Assembly: GCA_036397555.1 (NCBI GenBank)
Contig: DASWIS010000008.1
Coordinates: 608,206-670,000, forward strand
Direction: 5' to 3'
Length of the DNA: 61,795 bases
DNA from: Candidatus Zixiibacteriota bacterium
GTDB taxonomy: Bacteria > Zixibacteria > MSB-5A5 > WJJR01
The notes beneath the pieces were generated by a model that had not been told where the DNA came from, ran no database searches, and was given only the letters and a program-made list of their open reading frames with translations. Below are positions 17,545-26,090 of this stretch, one piece after another (the stretch's first letter is position 1; each line of letters begins with the position of its first letter). The position numbers and the translations under genes were made by a program.

Positions 17545-18150
17545 ATGTCAGTTTCAGTTCACACACGGGCACATTACATGCTGTTCGGTCTGGCGATGGT
17601 AGTGCTCGTTTCCGCGTGCACGCCGTACCCGATGTACAACAACAGCGGCGAGGCGCCCGATCGTCACGCCACGCAGGGCGATACCGACCAGTCCGACGAG
17701 CCGAATGCCGAAGCCGGCGGCGTATATGCCGCTGCCGCCGACGAACGCAACCGTTCCGACGAGGTCATGCCATCGGCGATCGAGCCGCGCGTCTTTGAAC
17801 GGGTCGTCGACTCATACATCGGCATTCCCTACGCAGCGGGCGGTGACGGCAAAAGCGGGATCGATTGCTCAAACCTGGTCTCGGCCGTTTACCGTGATTA
17901 TGCCGGCAAACGGCTGCCGACATCGACGCGATCACAGTATCGATTGCCGCTCCAGATTGCGCAGGACGATCTGCAGGTCGGGGATCTGGTCTTCTTCAGT
18001 CTCCAGGGTGGACATTTGCCCGACCATGTCGGTCTGTACCTGGGCGATGGGCGCTTTGCCCACGCGTCGGAGAGCCGCGGCGTCATCTATTCGTCGGTCG
18101 GCATTCCGTATTTTCGCGATGCGTACCGAGGGGCACGCCGCGTCATGTAA
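17545..18150 (+). CDS. NlpC/P60 family lipoprotein (cell-wall peptidase)
   Basis: The product has 201 residues. A lipobox LVSAC ends the signal peptide (Cys25), so the protein should be membrane anchored. After a disordered linker, the NlpC/P60 domain spans about residues 80-201. The catalytic Cys108 is in GIDCSNLVSAVY and the His is in LPDHVGLYLGDG, with a further His in RFAHAS. It cuts peptidoglycan peptides (typically D-gamma-Glu to diaminopimelate). A strong purine-rich ribosome site (AAGGGGGGCAGG) precedes the ATG. It lies 15 bases after the UbiA-like gene. Confidence 0.93.
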   Translation: MSVSVHTRAHYMLFGLAMVVLVSACTPYPMYNNSGEAPDRHATQGDTDQSDEPNAEAGGVYAAAADERNRSDEVMPSAIEPRVFERVVDSYIGIPYAAGGDGKSGIDCSNLVSAVYRDYAGKRLPTSTRSQYRLPLQIAQDDLQVGDLVFFSLQGGHLPDHVGLYLGDGRFAHASESRGVIYSSVGIPYFRDAYRGARRVM

Positions 18151-18255
18151 TCGGCATTCGCAGTGCTCGATGTTCGTTCCGGCCGGGATGGGGGGGGTGT
18201 CTCGGCCGGACTTTCATTTGGGGGCTTCGTTGCGTACTCCCATGCGAGAGGACAC

Positions 18256-20133
18256 ATGCCGCCGCACCTGAGTCTCGATGAAAAGCTCAAGGTCCTGCCG
18301 GATCGCCCCGGCGTCTACCTGTTCAAAAATGCCAGGGGCGAATACATCTACATCGGCAAGGCGGCATCGCTGCGCAGCCGCGTGCGCTCGTACTTCCGCG
18401 GAGTCCCCGATCATCCCCGCACGGCGCGCCTGTTGGACAAGTTGGCCGATTTCGAGATCCTCTCGACCGATTCGGAAATCGAAGCACTCATCCTCGAAGC
18501 CAACCTCATCAAGGAACACAAACCCCGCTACAACGTCGCCCTCAAAGACGACAAGCGCTACCCGTACATCAAAGTCACGACCAACGAGCCGTATCCGCGC
18601 ATGCTGGTCGTGCGCCGCATGCGCAAAGACGGCGCGCGATACTTCGGACCGTACACGCAGGTCCGCAGCATGCGGGAAACGATCAAGACGCTGGGACGCG
18701 TCTTCCAGATTCGCACCTGCAACCTCGTGATTCCGTCACCGACGGGACGCCGGTATCGCGTATGTCTGGATTATTACATCAAGCGCTGTCCCGGGCCGTG
18801 CGAGGACTTGATCGCTCAGGCGGAGTATCGCCGGTTGATCGATGCCGCCTGCCTCTTTTTGGAGGGAAAGAGCGAACAATTGCTGCGCGAGCTGTCGCAG
18901 CGCATGGAGGAGGCCTCCGAACGAATGCATTTTGAAGAGGCGGCAGCGTGGCGCGACAAGCTGCGCGCGGTCGAATCGGTGCGACAGAAACAGAAGGTCA
19001 CCGACGGTCCGAATGTCGATCGCGATGTCATCGGCATCGCCCGCGCCGATCAGATCGTCGCAGCGGTCGTCCTGCAGGTACGCGACGGCGCCCTGATCGG
19101 CCGCCAGAGCTTTCAATTGCGCGCCGAAACCGACGACACCGATGCCGTCGTGCTCACGGAGTTCATCAAACAGTACTACTTAAACTCGCCCGCGATTCCC
19201 GATGCGGTCGATCTGCCCTTCGATTGCGCCGAGCCCGGCCTCATCGCCGAGTGGCTGACACGCGAGCACGGACGCACCGTGACGTTGACGCTCCCCAAAC
19301 GCGGCGAGCGGGCCGCGCTGCTGGAGATGACCCAGACCAACGCCCGACTTTCCCTTAACGAGTTTCTCTCGCAGCGTGAGAAGACGGCGGTACGCATCCC
19401 GGATGCCGTCTACCAATTGCAGCGCGATCTGCGACTGGCCACGCCGCCGCGCCACATTGCCGCATTCGATGTCTCCAACCTCGGCGCCACCGATCCGGTC
19501 GGCTCGATGGTGTACTTCCGCGACGCCAAACCCCTGAAGCGCAACTACCGCAAGTTCAAAATCCGCAGCGTCATCGGCCAAAACGACTTTGCCATGATGG
19601 GCGAGATCGTCGCGCGCTATTTCGAACAGGTGGTCGAATCGGGACAGGAGTTTCCCGATCTCGTGCTCATCGATGGCGGCGCCGGGCAACTCAAGTCGGC
19701 GCTGATGGCGCTGGATGCGCTCAACATTGCCGATGTCCCGGCGATTGGACTGGCGAAGCGCTTGGAACAAGTCATTTTGCCCGAATCGATGGATACCGAC
19801 GGACGCACGCTGACCATCCCGCGCGCGTCGCCCTCGCTGAGGTTGTTGCAGCATGCGCGCGACGAAGCGCACCGTTTCGCGCTGACATTTCAGAAGAACC
19901 GACGCAAGAAGCGCGTCCTGCGCTCCGAGCTGGATGCGATTCCCGGGGTCGGTCCCGCGCGGCGTGGACAACTATTGAGCCGCTTGGGCTCCGTCGAGGC
20001 GGTGCGTGCCGCCACGGAACCGGATCTGATCGAAAGGGGCGGACTGGATCGCCGGACCGCGCGCGCCGTCTGGGGGTTTTTCCATCAGGATTCGGCTGCC
20101 GCAGCCGTGCCGGCATCTCCCGAAACCGATTGA
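18256..20133 (+). CDS. uvrC: UvrABC excision nuclease subunit C
   Basis: UvrC makes the two incisions around a DNA lesion in nucleotide excision repair. The product has 625 residues. The N-terminal GIY-YIG domain is PGVYLFKNARGEYIYIGKA (about residues 15-35). The UVR motif (EQLLRELSQRMEEASERMHFEEAAAWRD) lies in the middle, the RNase H-like domain begins at AAFDVSNLG, and a C-terminal (HhH)2 domain begins IPGVGPARRG. The ATG at 18256 gives the conserved N terminus; the frame is open further upstream. Confidence 0.96.
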   Translation: MPPHLSLDEKLKVLPDRPGVYLFKNARGEYIYIGKAASLRSRVRSYFRGVPDHPRTARLLDKLADFEILSTDSEIEALILEANLIKEHKPRYNVALKDDKRYPYIKVTTNEPYPRMLVVRRMRKDGARYFGPYTQVRSMRETIKTLGRVFQIRTCNLVIPSPTGRRYRVCLDYYIKRCPGPCEDLIAQAEYRRLIDAACLFLEGKSEQLLRELSQRMEEASERMHFEEAAAWRDKLRAVESVRQKQKVTDGPNVDRDVIGIARADQIVAAVVLQVRDGALIGRQSFQLRAETDDTDAVVLTEFIKQYYLNSPAIPDAVDLPFDCAEPGLIAEWLTREHGRTVTLTLPKRGERAALLEMTQTNARLSLNEFLSQREKTAVRIPDAVYQLQRDLRLATPPRHIAAFDVSNLGATDPVGSMVYFRDAKPLKRNYRKFKIRSVIGQNDFAMMGEIVARYFEQVVESGQEFPDLVLIDGGAGQLKSALMALDALNIADVPAIGLAKRLEQVILPESMDTDGRTLTIPRASPSLRLLQHARDEAHRFALTFQKNRRKKRVLRSELDAIPGVGPARRGQLLSRLGSVEAVRAATEPDLIERGGLDRRTARAVWGFFHQDSAAAAVPASPETD

Positions 20134-20194
20134 TTTTATCGCCACCCGACTCCTATTTCTCCAGACACCCGTCTCCTCTCTCATCACTGTACTC

Positions 20195-20878
20195 ATGAGG
20201 CCGTTATCGCCGCGATTCTATGCCAGGCCGACGCTCGATGTCGCGCCCGACCTGCTCGGACGGATGCTCCTGGTCAACAACCGTGGCCGTCTGTGCGGCG
20301 GACGCATCGTCGAAACCGAGGCCTACATCGGCGAGAACGATCCCGCCTGCCACGCGCGCCACGGGCTGACTAAACGCACCCGCGTGATGTATGGTCCGCC
20401 GGGTCACGCCTATGTGTACTTCACATACGGTAATCACTGGATGCTCAACTTCGTGACCGAACGAGAAGGATTTCCCGCCGCCGTCCTGATCCGCGCGATC
20501 GAACCGCTGTTTGAAACAGCGCAGATGCAACGGCGTCGCAATGTGAGCCGCCAACGCGATCTCACCAACGGTCCCGGCAAACTGACACAGGCATTGGCGA
20601 TCACCGGCGACGACAATGGGACCGCATTGCAGGGTCCGCGCATCACGGTCGGCGGCCATGCCGATGGCTCATTCACAATCGCCACGTCGGGACGCGTCGG
20701 TGTTGGCGACGGTGAGGGCAGCATGTATCCATGGCGGTTCGTAATCGACGGCAACCCGTGGGTATCCGCCTACCGGCTCGGCCGAAGGTCCCCTCTTGGG
20801 GGCCGAAGGTCCCCTCTTGGGGGCCGAGGGTCCTCTTTTGGGGACGGCAAGACGAAAAACCGCATTGCCCGAGTGTGA
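20195..20878 (+). CDS. 3-methyladenine DNA glycosylase (AAG/Mpg family)
   Basis: This base-excision repair enzyme removes alkylated purines. The product has 227 residues. Visible family motifs are DLLGRMLL, RIVETEAYIGENDPACHA, MYGPPGHAYVYFTYGNHWMLN and DLTNGPGKL. The catalytic Glu is in ETEAY. The last 35 residues are not part of the family: they are encoded by three 21-base direct repeats (20780-20842) and read RRSPLGG repeated, followed by a basic tail. It follows uvrC by 61 bases, which makes a two-gene DNA repair pair. Confidence 0.93.
   Translation: MRPLSPRFYARPTLDVAPDLLGRMLLVNNRGRLCGGRIVETEAYIGENDPACHARHGLTKRTRVMYGPPGHAYVYFTYGNHWMLNFVTEREGFPAAVLIRAIEPLFETAQMQRRRNVSRQRDLTNGPGKLTQALAITGDDNGTALQGPRITVGGHADGSFTIATSGRVGVGDGEGSMYPWRFVIDGNPWVSAYRLGRRSPLGGRRSPLGGRGSSFGDGKTKNRIARV
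20780..20842 (+). repeat. Three 21-base tandem repeats inside the glycosylase 3' end
   Basis: Copies at 20780-20800 and 20801-20821 are identical (GGCCGAAGGTCCCCTCTTGGG with no change). The copy at 20822-20842 differs at three bases. The unit is seven codons long, so expansion keeps the reading frame. Confidence 0.9.
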
Positions 20879-21012
20879 CCGGGACTATGACCAAACACCG
20901 TGGCGACAACGATCTCCCGCTCCCAGTGGCCATCGGCCCCGAGTGCAGCCGAGGGAGAGAGGGTCGGAGTGAGGGAAACCGAAGCGGGATTCGATAGGGA
21001 CAGACCGATTCC

Positions 21013-22278
21013 ATGACCATCCACAGCACCGACATTCCGATTTCGACATTCGAAAGCGCGATGGAGCAGTTCGACGAAGCCGCCGCGCTGCTGAATCTTG
21101 ATCCCGGCCTGCTGGAAGTCATCAAACGTCCGCGCCGCTCGATCATCCTCGAGCTGCCGGTCACGCTCGACAACGGCACATTGCGCCTCTTCAAGGGATT
21201 TCGTGTCCAGCATTCGATCATTCGCGGCCCCGGCAAAGGCGGGATCCGCTACCACCCCTCGGTCACGCTCGACGAAATCCAGGCGCTGGCGGCCTGGATG
21301 ACCTTCAAATGCGCGACCGTAGGCATTCCCTTCGGGGGCGCCAAGGGCGGCGTCATCTGCGATCCGAAGACCATGTCCAAGGGCGAACTGGAACGCCTGA
21401 CCCGACGGTACACGGCCGAATTGATGGATGTCATCGGGCCGGAGCGCGATATCCCCGCGCCCGATGTCAACACCGACGAGCAGGTGATGGCATGGGTGAT
21501 GGACACCTACAGCATGCACGAGCGCCGCACCGAAACCGGCATTGTCACCGGCAAGCCGGTGTTCATGGGCGGCTCGCTCGGACGGCGCGAGGCCACCGGA
21601 CGCGGTGTCGAGTTGTGCGTGCTGGCCATGGCCGCGCATCTGGGGCTGCCGATCGATGGTCTCCGTGTCGCGGTGCAGGGATTCGGCAATGTCGGCTCGG
21701 TCGCCGCGTCACTGCTGGCCGCCGACGGGTGCCGCATCGTCGCCGTTGAAGATGTCAACGGGGCCATCGCCGACCCCAAGGGCCTGAACATGGAAGGGCT
21801 GCTTGGGCACTCTCGCCAGACCGGTTCGGTCGCCGGCTACTCCGGCGGCGAAGCGCTCAAGCGCGGCGAAGTCCTGACCTGCGACTGCGACGTGTTGATC
21901 CCCGCCGCACTCGAAAACGTCATCACCCGCAGCAACGCGCCGAAGATTCAGGCCAAGTTCATCGCCGAGGGCGCCAACGGCCCCACCACGCCCGCCGCCG
22001 ACAAGATTCTCGCCGAACGCGGCATCCCCATCATCCCCGACATCCTCTGCAACGCGGGCGGCGTCACCGTGTCATACTTCGAATGGGTGCAGGACCGCAT
22101 CGGCTACTTCTGGGACGAGGACGAAGTCAACCGCCGCCTTGCGCTGATCATGAACCGCTCCTTCGCCGACGTCCTGAACACATCGCTCGAATACAAGACC
22201 ACGCTCCGCGTCGCCGCTTTCATGCTCGCCATCCGCCGCGTCAGCGAGACGATTCTCGCGCGGGGGTTGTATGCGTGA
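21013..22278 (+). CDS. Glutamate dehydrogenase (Glu/Leu/Phe/Val dehydrogenase family)
   Basis: The enzyme interconverts glutamate and 2-oxoglutarate with NAD(P). The product has 421 residues, typical of hexameric GDH. The N-terminal catalytic domain contains GPGKGGIRYHP, PFGGAKGGV with Lys111, and PAPDVNTDEQVMAW. The Rossmann domain has VAVQGFGNVGSVAA and, later, EGANGPTTP and ILCNAGGVTVSYFEW. All core motifs are intact. The ribosome site is poor. Cofactor preference cannot be stated from sequence alone. The gene stands alone between DNA repair genes and a secreted protein gene. Confidence 0.95.
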   Translation: MTIHSTDIPISTFESAMEQFDEAAALLNLDPGLLEVIKRPRRSIILELPVTLDNGTLRLFKGFRVQHSIIRGPGKGGIRYHPSVTLDEIQALAAWMTFKCATVGIPFGGAKGGVICDPKTMSKGELERLTRRYTAELMDVIGPERDIPAPDVNTDEQVMAWVMDTYSMHERRTETGIVTGKPVFMGGSLGRREATGRGVELCVLAMAAHLGLPIDGLRVAVQGFGNVGSVAASLLAADGCRIVAVEDVNGAIADPKGLNMEGLLGHSRQTGSVAGYSGGEALKRGEVLTCDCDVLIPAALENVITRSNAPKIQAKFIAEGANGPTTPAADKILAERGIPIIPDILCNAGGVTVSYFEWVQDRIGYFWDEDEVNRRLALIMNRSFADVLNTSLEYKTTLRVAAFMLAIRRVSETILARGLYA

Positions 22279-22683
22279 GGGCGCAATGTGTCAGTTGAGC
22301 TTGGCACGCTGCCCCCAAAAACCACTTGCTTAAGCCGATACACTCGCTATTTTGACTTTGAACTTCTACTCTTCTGGCCATGACTATTAGGCCGCCAGCG
22401 AAGCGCTCACACTTGCCCCAGCCAAGAGGCGGGTGGAAGTGTCTGTCGCACGTGTGCCCCACCGCTTGCGGTGGGAGAGGCTCGTGGGCCTTCACTGCAG
22501 TAGATGCATGTAGACACGTTGTAACCGGCATAGTCTGGCGAAACGAATCTACCCCCACCGCAAGTGGTGGGGCATCGATGCGAGCATTCCTTGCGCTCAC
22601 ATCAGGTCTTTCCGCCCAGCGGCTTCGGTCAACTCGTTGTTAGATACTCCCAAGTTCGGTGACGGCGGTAAGTGTGCGTACCT
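22279..22683. other. Intergenic region with inverted copies of a palindromic repeat
   Basis: This 405-base gap carries two copies, in opposite orientation, of a GC-rich self-complementary element (separate entry). Apart from these I see no gene; the frame reading 22380-22643 has no ribosome site and no coding character. The promoter of the following gene must lie here but is not clear. Confidence 0.5.
22456..22573. repeat. Inverted pair of 20-base palindromic elements
   Basis: The left copy is GCCCCACCGCTTGCGGTGGG at 22456-22475. The right copy at 22553-22573, read on the minus strand, matches it at 19 of 20 positions. Each copy is itself a hairpin (CCCACC..GGTGGG). They resemble short interspersed palindromic repeats. 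Confidence 0.75.
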
Positions 22684-24234
22684 ATGGCTCTGTCTCTGAA
22701 CAGGTTCGTTGCTCTGACTATCGTGACGTCTGTCACCCTTGCGATCTGTCCGACGAATGCTGAATTGCAGTGGCCCGTCCCAACTCGTGCGACCCCTCTG
22801 TCACACGGATGGCGAGAGATCCCTGTCGAGAGCCCCAATGGACGTGACAGTGGAGTCTCCGTCGTGTCATCCGACTATGCCGGAGCGGTACCAGGCGGCA
22901 AGAGTTCGAGCTGTCCGTCATCGGTCGAGATACAATTGCCCATCCCGTACATGGCTCATCGCTTCGATAGTGTGCGCTTGATAACTGAACTGTATTCTCA
23001 GGATGTACAGAACAATGTCGTAGTCCGTTACGATGTCGACACTACACTGAGTTATACAGTAACGCCATTGCCGGGAACCGACGGTCTTCCCTGGATTGCG
23101 GCCGATTTGGACGACGACGGTGAGATTGAGCTGGTTACTCAAATCAGTGACGACTTGAACATCTACTCAGCGCCAGACTGGACACTAAGGGCGAGATCTG
23201 TTTGGCCGGGAATGAACATTGTCTCTCATGCCACTGCGGTGAACATCGACAGCGATCCGTACATTGAGATATTTGCGCTTCCGAACAGTGTCTTCAACTC
23301 CCGAGCGATCATAATCAAGTATGATGAGATTCTGGATACCTTCAAGGTCATCTCGGACATCGAAGGCGTGGAGTGGGCAAGAGGACAGTCCGCTGTCGCG
23401 GACTTCGATGATGACGGACGAGTGGAATTTATTGCCGGAAATCAGCTTGGATATGCACTGTTTGAATGGCAGAATGCCGGCCTTGCCTACATGGGACAAG
23501 TTGGCGGGGCACACTTGGCCAATGACTTCTTTGCAGCCACAGTCAAGCCCTATCCGGACGGCAATCTCTATGCGCTCTTAAGCCATAACTCGACTAGTGG
23601 GCTGTATCGATACGAATTGATAAGTGCCAGCGGTGACAATCAATTCGAGATCATTGACACGATCTCGCAGCAGACTGGATTTACTGGCTACGCACCATGC
23701 TGGGGCGCCGATACTGATTGTGATGGCATTGACGAGATGGCAATGACATTCTCCCCATGGTATAAGGTTATTCAATGGCATCCCGACACACAGGATTTTG
23801 TAGAGAGCTGCCAGTGGCATGAAAACGACATCGGCGGACTATATCAGTGGTACGACCTCGATCTCGATCAGGACGGCTCTTCAGAATGGGGTACGATTAA
23901 TCACAACTTCGTCTTTTACGACTTCCCCGACCCCGAAAGTGTCTTCTGTGATTCTGTCGGTCGCTGCCTATACGCCGACAGCACCTGCTACTGTTTCTGC
24001 TTTGGCGATCCGCAGTGCGACAGCGTGACCAATGTCTTCGATGTCGTCAAGTCTGTCGATGTGGCCTTCCGAAGCGCGCCTCCCGTCGGCGACCCGTACC
24101 CCCTCTGCCCGCGCGATCGTACCGACGTTTCCTGCGACGGGGTCACCAATGTCTTCGACGTCGTGGCATTCGTGGATGTCGCCTTCCGATCCGCCGATCC
24201 AGCCATCGCATTCTGCAATCCCTGCACGCCGTAG
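22684..24234 (+). CDS. Secreted FG-GAP/VCBS-like repeat protein with C-terminal Cys-rich dockerin-like module
   Basis: This is a 516-residue exported protein with a signal peptide (RFVALTIVTSVTLAICPTNA). The middle 300 residues hold repeats with Asp-rich loops (ADLDDDGEIELVTQ, ADFDDDGRVEFIAGN, GADTDCDGIDEMAM, DLDQDGSSEWGTI), the calcium-binding FG-GAP/VCBS type that folds as a beta-propeller. Residues 435-515 hold two copies of the unit CDxVTNVFDVVxxVDVAFRS, a dockerin type I-like calcium site framed by cysteines (CFCFGDPQC.. and CNPC). The same module sits at the N terminus of the metalloprotease at 32209. The ATG at 22684 is preferred over a GTG 12 bases upstream. Confidence 0.82.
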   Translation: MALSLNRFVALTIVTSVTLAICPTNAELQWPVPTRATPLSHGWREIPVESPNGRDSGVSVVSSDYAGAVPGGKSSSCPSSVEIQLPIPYMAHRFDSVRLITELYSQDVQNNVVVRYDVDTTLSYTVTPLPGTDGLPWIAADLDDDGEIELVTQISDDLNIYSAPDWTLRARSVWPGMNIVSHATAVNIDSDPYIEIFALPNSVFNSRAIIIKYDEILDTFKVISDIEGVEWARGQSAVADFDDDGRVEFIAGNQLGYALFEWQNAGLAYMGQVGGAHLANDFFAATVKPYPDGNLYALLSHNSTSGLYRYELISASGDNQFEIIDTISQQTGFTGYAPCWGADTDCDGIDEMAMTFSPWYKVIQWHPDTQDFVESCQWHENDIGGLYQWYDLDLDQDGSSEWGTINHNFVFYDFPDPESVFCDSVGRCLYADSTCYCFCFGDPQCDSVTNVFDVVKSVDVAFRSAPPVGDPYPLCPRDRTDVSCDGVTNVFDVVAFVDVAFRSADPAIAFCNPCTP

Positions 24235-24315
24235 ACTTCTCTCAGTGACTGCTCCACTAACCCTTATGGCATGTAGGGGTACGATCACTGGCTTCCCGCC
24301 AAATCCACGCGGCGA

Positions 24316-24337
24316 GCCACCGACTAAAGTCAGTGGC
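24316..24337. repeat. Palindromic hairpin element
   Basis: GCCACCGACT-AA-AGTCAGTGGC forms a 10-base stem with one mismatch in the 135-base gap after the dockerin gene. No T-run follows on either strand, so it is not an ordinary terminator. It resembles the repeat pair at 22456-22573 in size and position (flanking the same gene). Confidence 0.6.
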
Positions 24338-24369
24338 ACCAGTCGTATTCCCGCCCCTATCTTCCCCCG

Positions 24370-25050
24370 ATGCCCGACCCCGTCTTCATCATCACGTTCC
24401 TGCCGGTTCTGCTCTTCTCGCTGACATTTCATGAAGCGGCGCATGCGTGGATGGCGGCGCGACTGGGCGATCCCACCGCGCGCATGCTCGGACGGCTCTC
24501 ACTTAATCCGCTGGTGCATCTGGACCTCTTCGGGACGCTCATGCTGTTTCTCTCGGGGTTTCGCTTCGGCTGGGCCAAGCCGGTGCCGGTCGATCCGCGC
24601 AACTTCGCCGACCCCAAGCGCGGCATCTTCCTGACCGCGGCCGCCGGACCGGCATCGAACATCATCCTCGCCATCGTGTGCGGAATCGTGATCCGCTCGC
24701 TGATTGCCGGGGGTTGGGGGACGACAGTCAATGAGGGATTCATCGCCGGGCTGGGACGCATCGTCGGGCAGGGGCTGATCACCAATCTGGCGCTCGCATT
24801 CTTCAACTTGATCCCGCTGCCGCCGTTGGACGGCTCCAAGATTCTCTACGGTCTCGCACCGCATGAATGGGATGCCGCGCTCTTCCGTCTGGAGCAGGTC
24901 GGCCCGATGATTCTCATGGCAGTGATCTTCGCGGGGTTCTTCTTCAAGTTCTCGCTGATCTGGCTCTTCATCGGCCCGCCAGTGAGCATGATCGCACAGG
25001 CATTCTCCGGTGTGCCGCTCGGCATCCTCATGGCGCTGATCTATGCTTGA
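24370..25050 (+). CDS. Site-2 protease-like membrane metalloprotease (peptidase M50)
   Basis: The product has 226 residues with about six membrane segments. The zinc site is H21-E22-x2-H25 (FHEAAHAWMAARLGD), and the third ligand is Asp154 in LIPLPPLDGSKIL. The GPASNIILA motif is also present. It lacks the PDZ domain of RseP and matches the small Rip3/YwhC-like subgroup. Members cut transmembrane substrates, but the target here is unknown. It is followed 30 bases later by a lipoprotein gene on the same strand. Confidence 0.92.
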   Translation: MPDPVFIITFLPVLLFSLTFHEAAHAWMAARLGDPTARMLGRLSLNPLVHLDLFGTLMLFLSGFRFGWAKPVPVDPRNFADPKRGIFLTAAAGPASNIILAIVCGIVIRSLIAGGWGTTVNEGFIAGLGRIVGQGLITNLALAFFNLIPLPPLDGSKILYGLAPHEWDAALFRLEQVGPMILMAVIFAGFFFKFSLIWLFIGPPVSMIAQAFSGVPLGILMALIYA

Positions 25051-25080
25051 GGGCGCTGCGCGACGGGGGTAAGTTGCGCC

Positions 25081-25875
25081 GTGCTGTCTCCCTGGAATCC
25101 ATGCAGTCGCCTCACGTTACGCGCGGCGGTCATCGCCCTGTCCGTGTTCGGCTTGCTCTCCTGCTCCCGTCCCCCCTGGCCGTCAGCCGACGAAGCCGGA
25201 CGCGACGTCCGCGACCGCCTCAACGAACGCGCCGAACTGACCGAATCAGCGACCTATCGCATCCGCTGGGAAGCGGTCGGCACCGATCCCCACGGGATCA
25301 TCCTCGTCGATATTGCCTATCAAAAGCCCGAGAAGTTCTGGATCTCGGCGGAGGGACCATTCGGCTTGCCCAGTTTTACCGCGGTTTTGGTCGGCGACTC
25401 ATTTTGGTATGTCGATCATCAGCAGGAAGTCCTCGTTTGCGACCTCATCGACAGTCTGGGCAGGTACAATGTCCCGATGCCGGAATTTTTCTCCGGTGAG
25501 TGGCGCGCTATCTTCTCCGGCGGCTGGGGCGGGCACGAAACAATAGCTGGTATGATGCTGGGCTTTCTGCCCGGAACGAAGCGCAACCGATACGAGCTGG
25601 CGTCCGGAGGCACGATCTGGACAGTCGACTGGCATCACGGACACCGTGCTCCCAAATCGATGCTGATAGAAACCCTCAGCCCCGACAGCACCGTGATGAA
25701 CGTCGATGTGCGCTTCAGCTCTCACCGCGACCGCTATCCGTTCTGGGAGATCAAACGGCTGATCGTCAAAGGACTTCCCGGCGGCGGCGAGCATCGCTGG
25801 TATCTCCGCAGGCAAAACTACAACATCGCGATTCCCGAACGGTACTTTCGCATCCCGACCCCGAAGGGGAGATGA
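25081..25875 (+). CDS. Outer-membrane lipoprotein, LolA/DUF4292-like
   Basis: The product has 264 residues and starts with GTG. The lipobox LLSC (Cys28) ends the signal sequence. The rest is beta-rich, with the pattern of DUF4292/LolA-like proteins: ATYRIRWEAVG, then PEKFWISAEGPFGLPSFTAVLVGDSFWYVDHQQ, which describes a half-barrel that binds lipid or lipoprotein. The assignment to LolA-like fold is by pattern and is moderate. It may act in the outer envelope. Confidence 0.7.
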   Translation: MLSPWNPCSRLTLRAAVIALSVFGLLSCSRPPWPSADEAGRDVRDRLNERAELTESATYRIRWEAVGTDPHGIILVDIAYQKPEKFWISAEGPFGLPSFTAVLVGDSFWYVDHQQEVLVCDLIDSLGRYNVPMPEFFSGEWRAIFSGGWGGHETIAGMMLGFLPGTKRNRYELASGGTIWTVDWHHGHRAPKSMLIETLSPDSTVMNVDVRFSSHRDRYPFWEIKRLIVKGLPGGGEHRWYLRRQNYNIAIPERYFRIPTPKGR

Positions 25876-25993
25876 CTGAGTCCCGGGTGGGAAGTTGAAT
25901 CGTTCTTGACCTATTGTGGCGCATGAAGTAAATCGACCAAAGTGTATGAGGCACGGCGACTTGCAGAATATGTCGTGCCATTTCCAACACGTG

Positions 25994-26002
25994 TGTTATA
26001 CT
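25994..26002 (+). promoter_or_regulatory. Extended -10 promoter of the Pal-like gene
   Basis: TG-T-TATACT is an extended -10 box; no -35 consensus is seen. It lies about 90 bases before the ATG at 26091. Confidence 0.45.
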
Positions 26003-26090
26003 GGGCCTGCACGACGGAATCAGCTCCCAAGGGGAGCGTCGGCTACGTAGCAGGGAAAGGTCGGGAGAAGATTCTGTGAGGAGGCAATCG

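Noticed and set aside
20780-20842. Possible CRISPR array
   Set aside because: The 21-base units are directly adjacent without spacers, so they are tandem repeats inside a coding region. No other array-like pattern was seen in the window.
20905-20985. Possible interspersed repeat around GAGGGAGAGAGGGTCGGAGTG before the glutamate dehydrogenase gene
   Set aside because: It looks like a common GA-rich motif, but only one copy is in the window, so no repeat can be supported.
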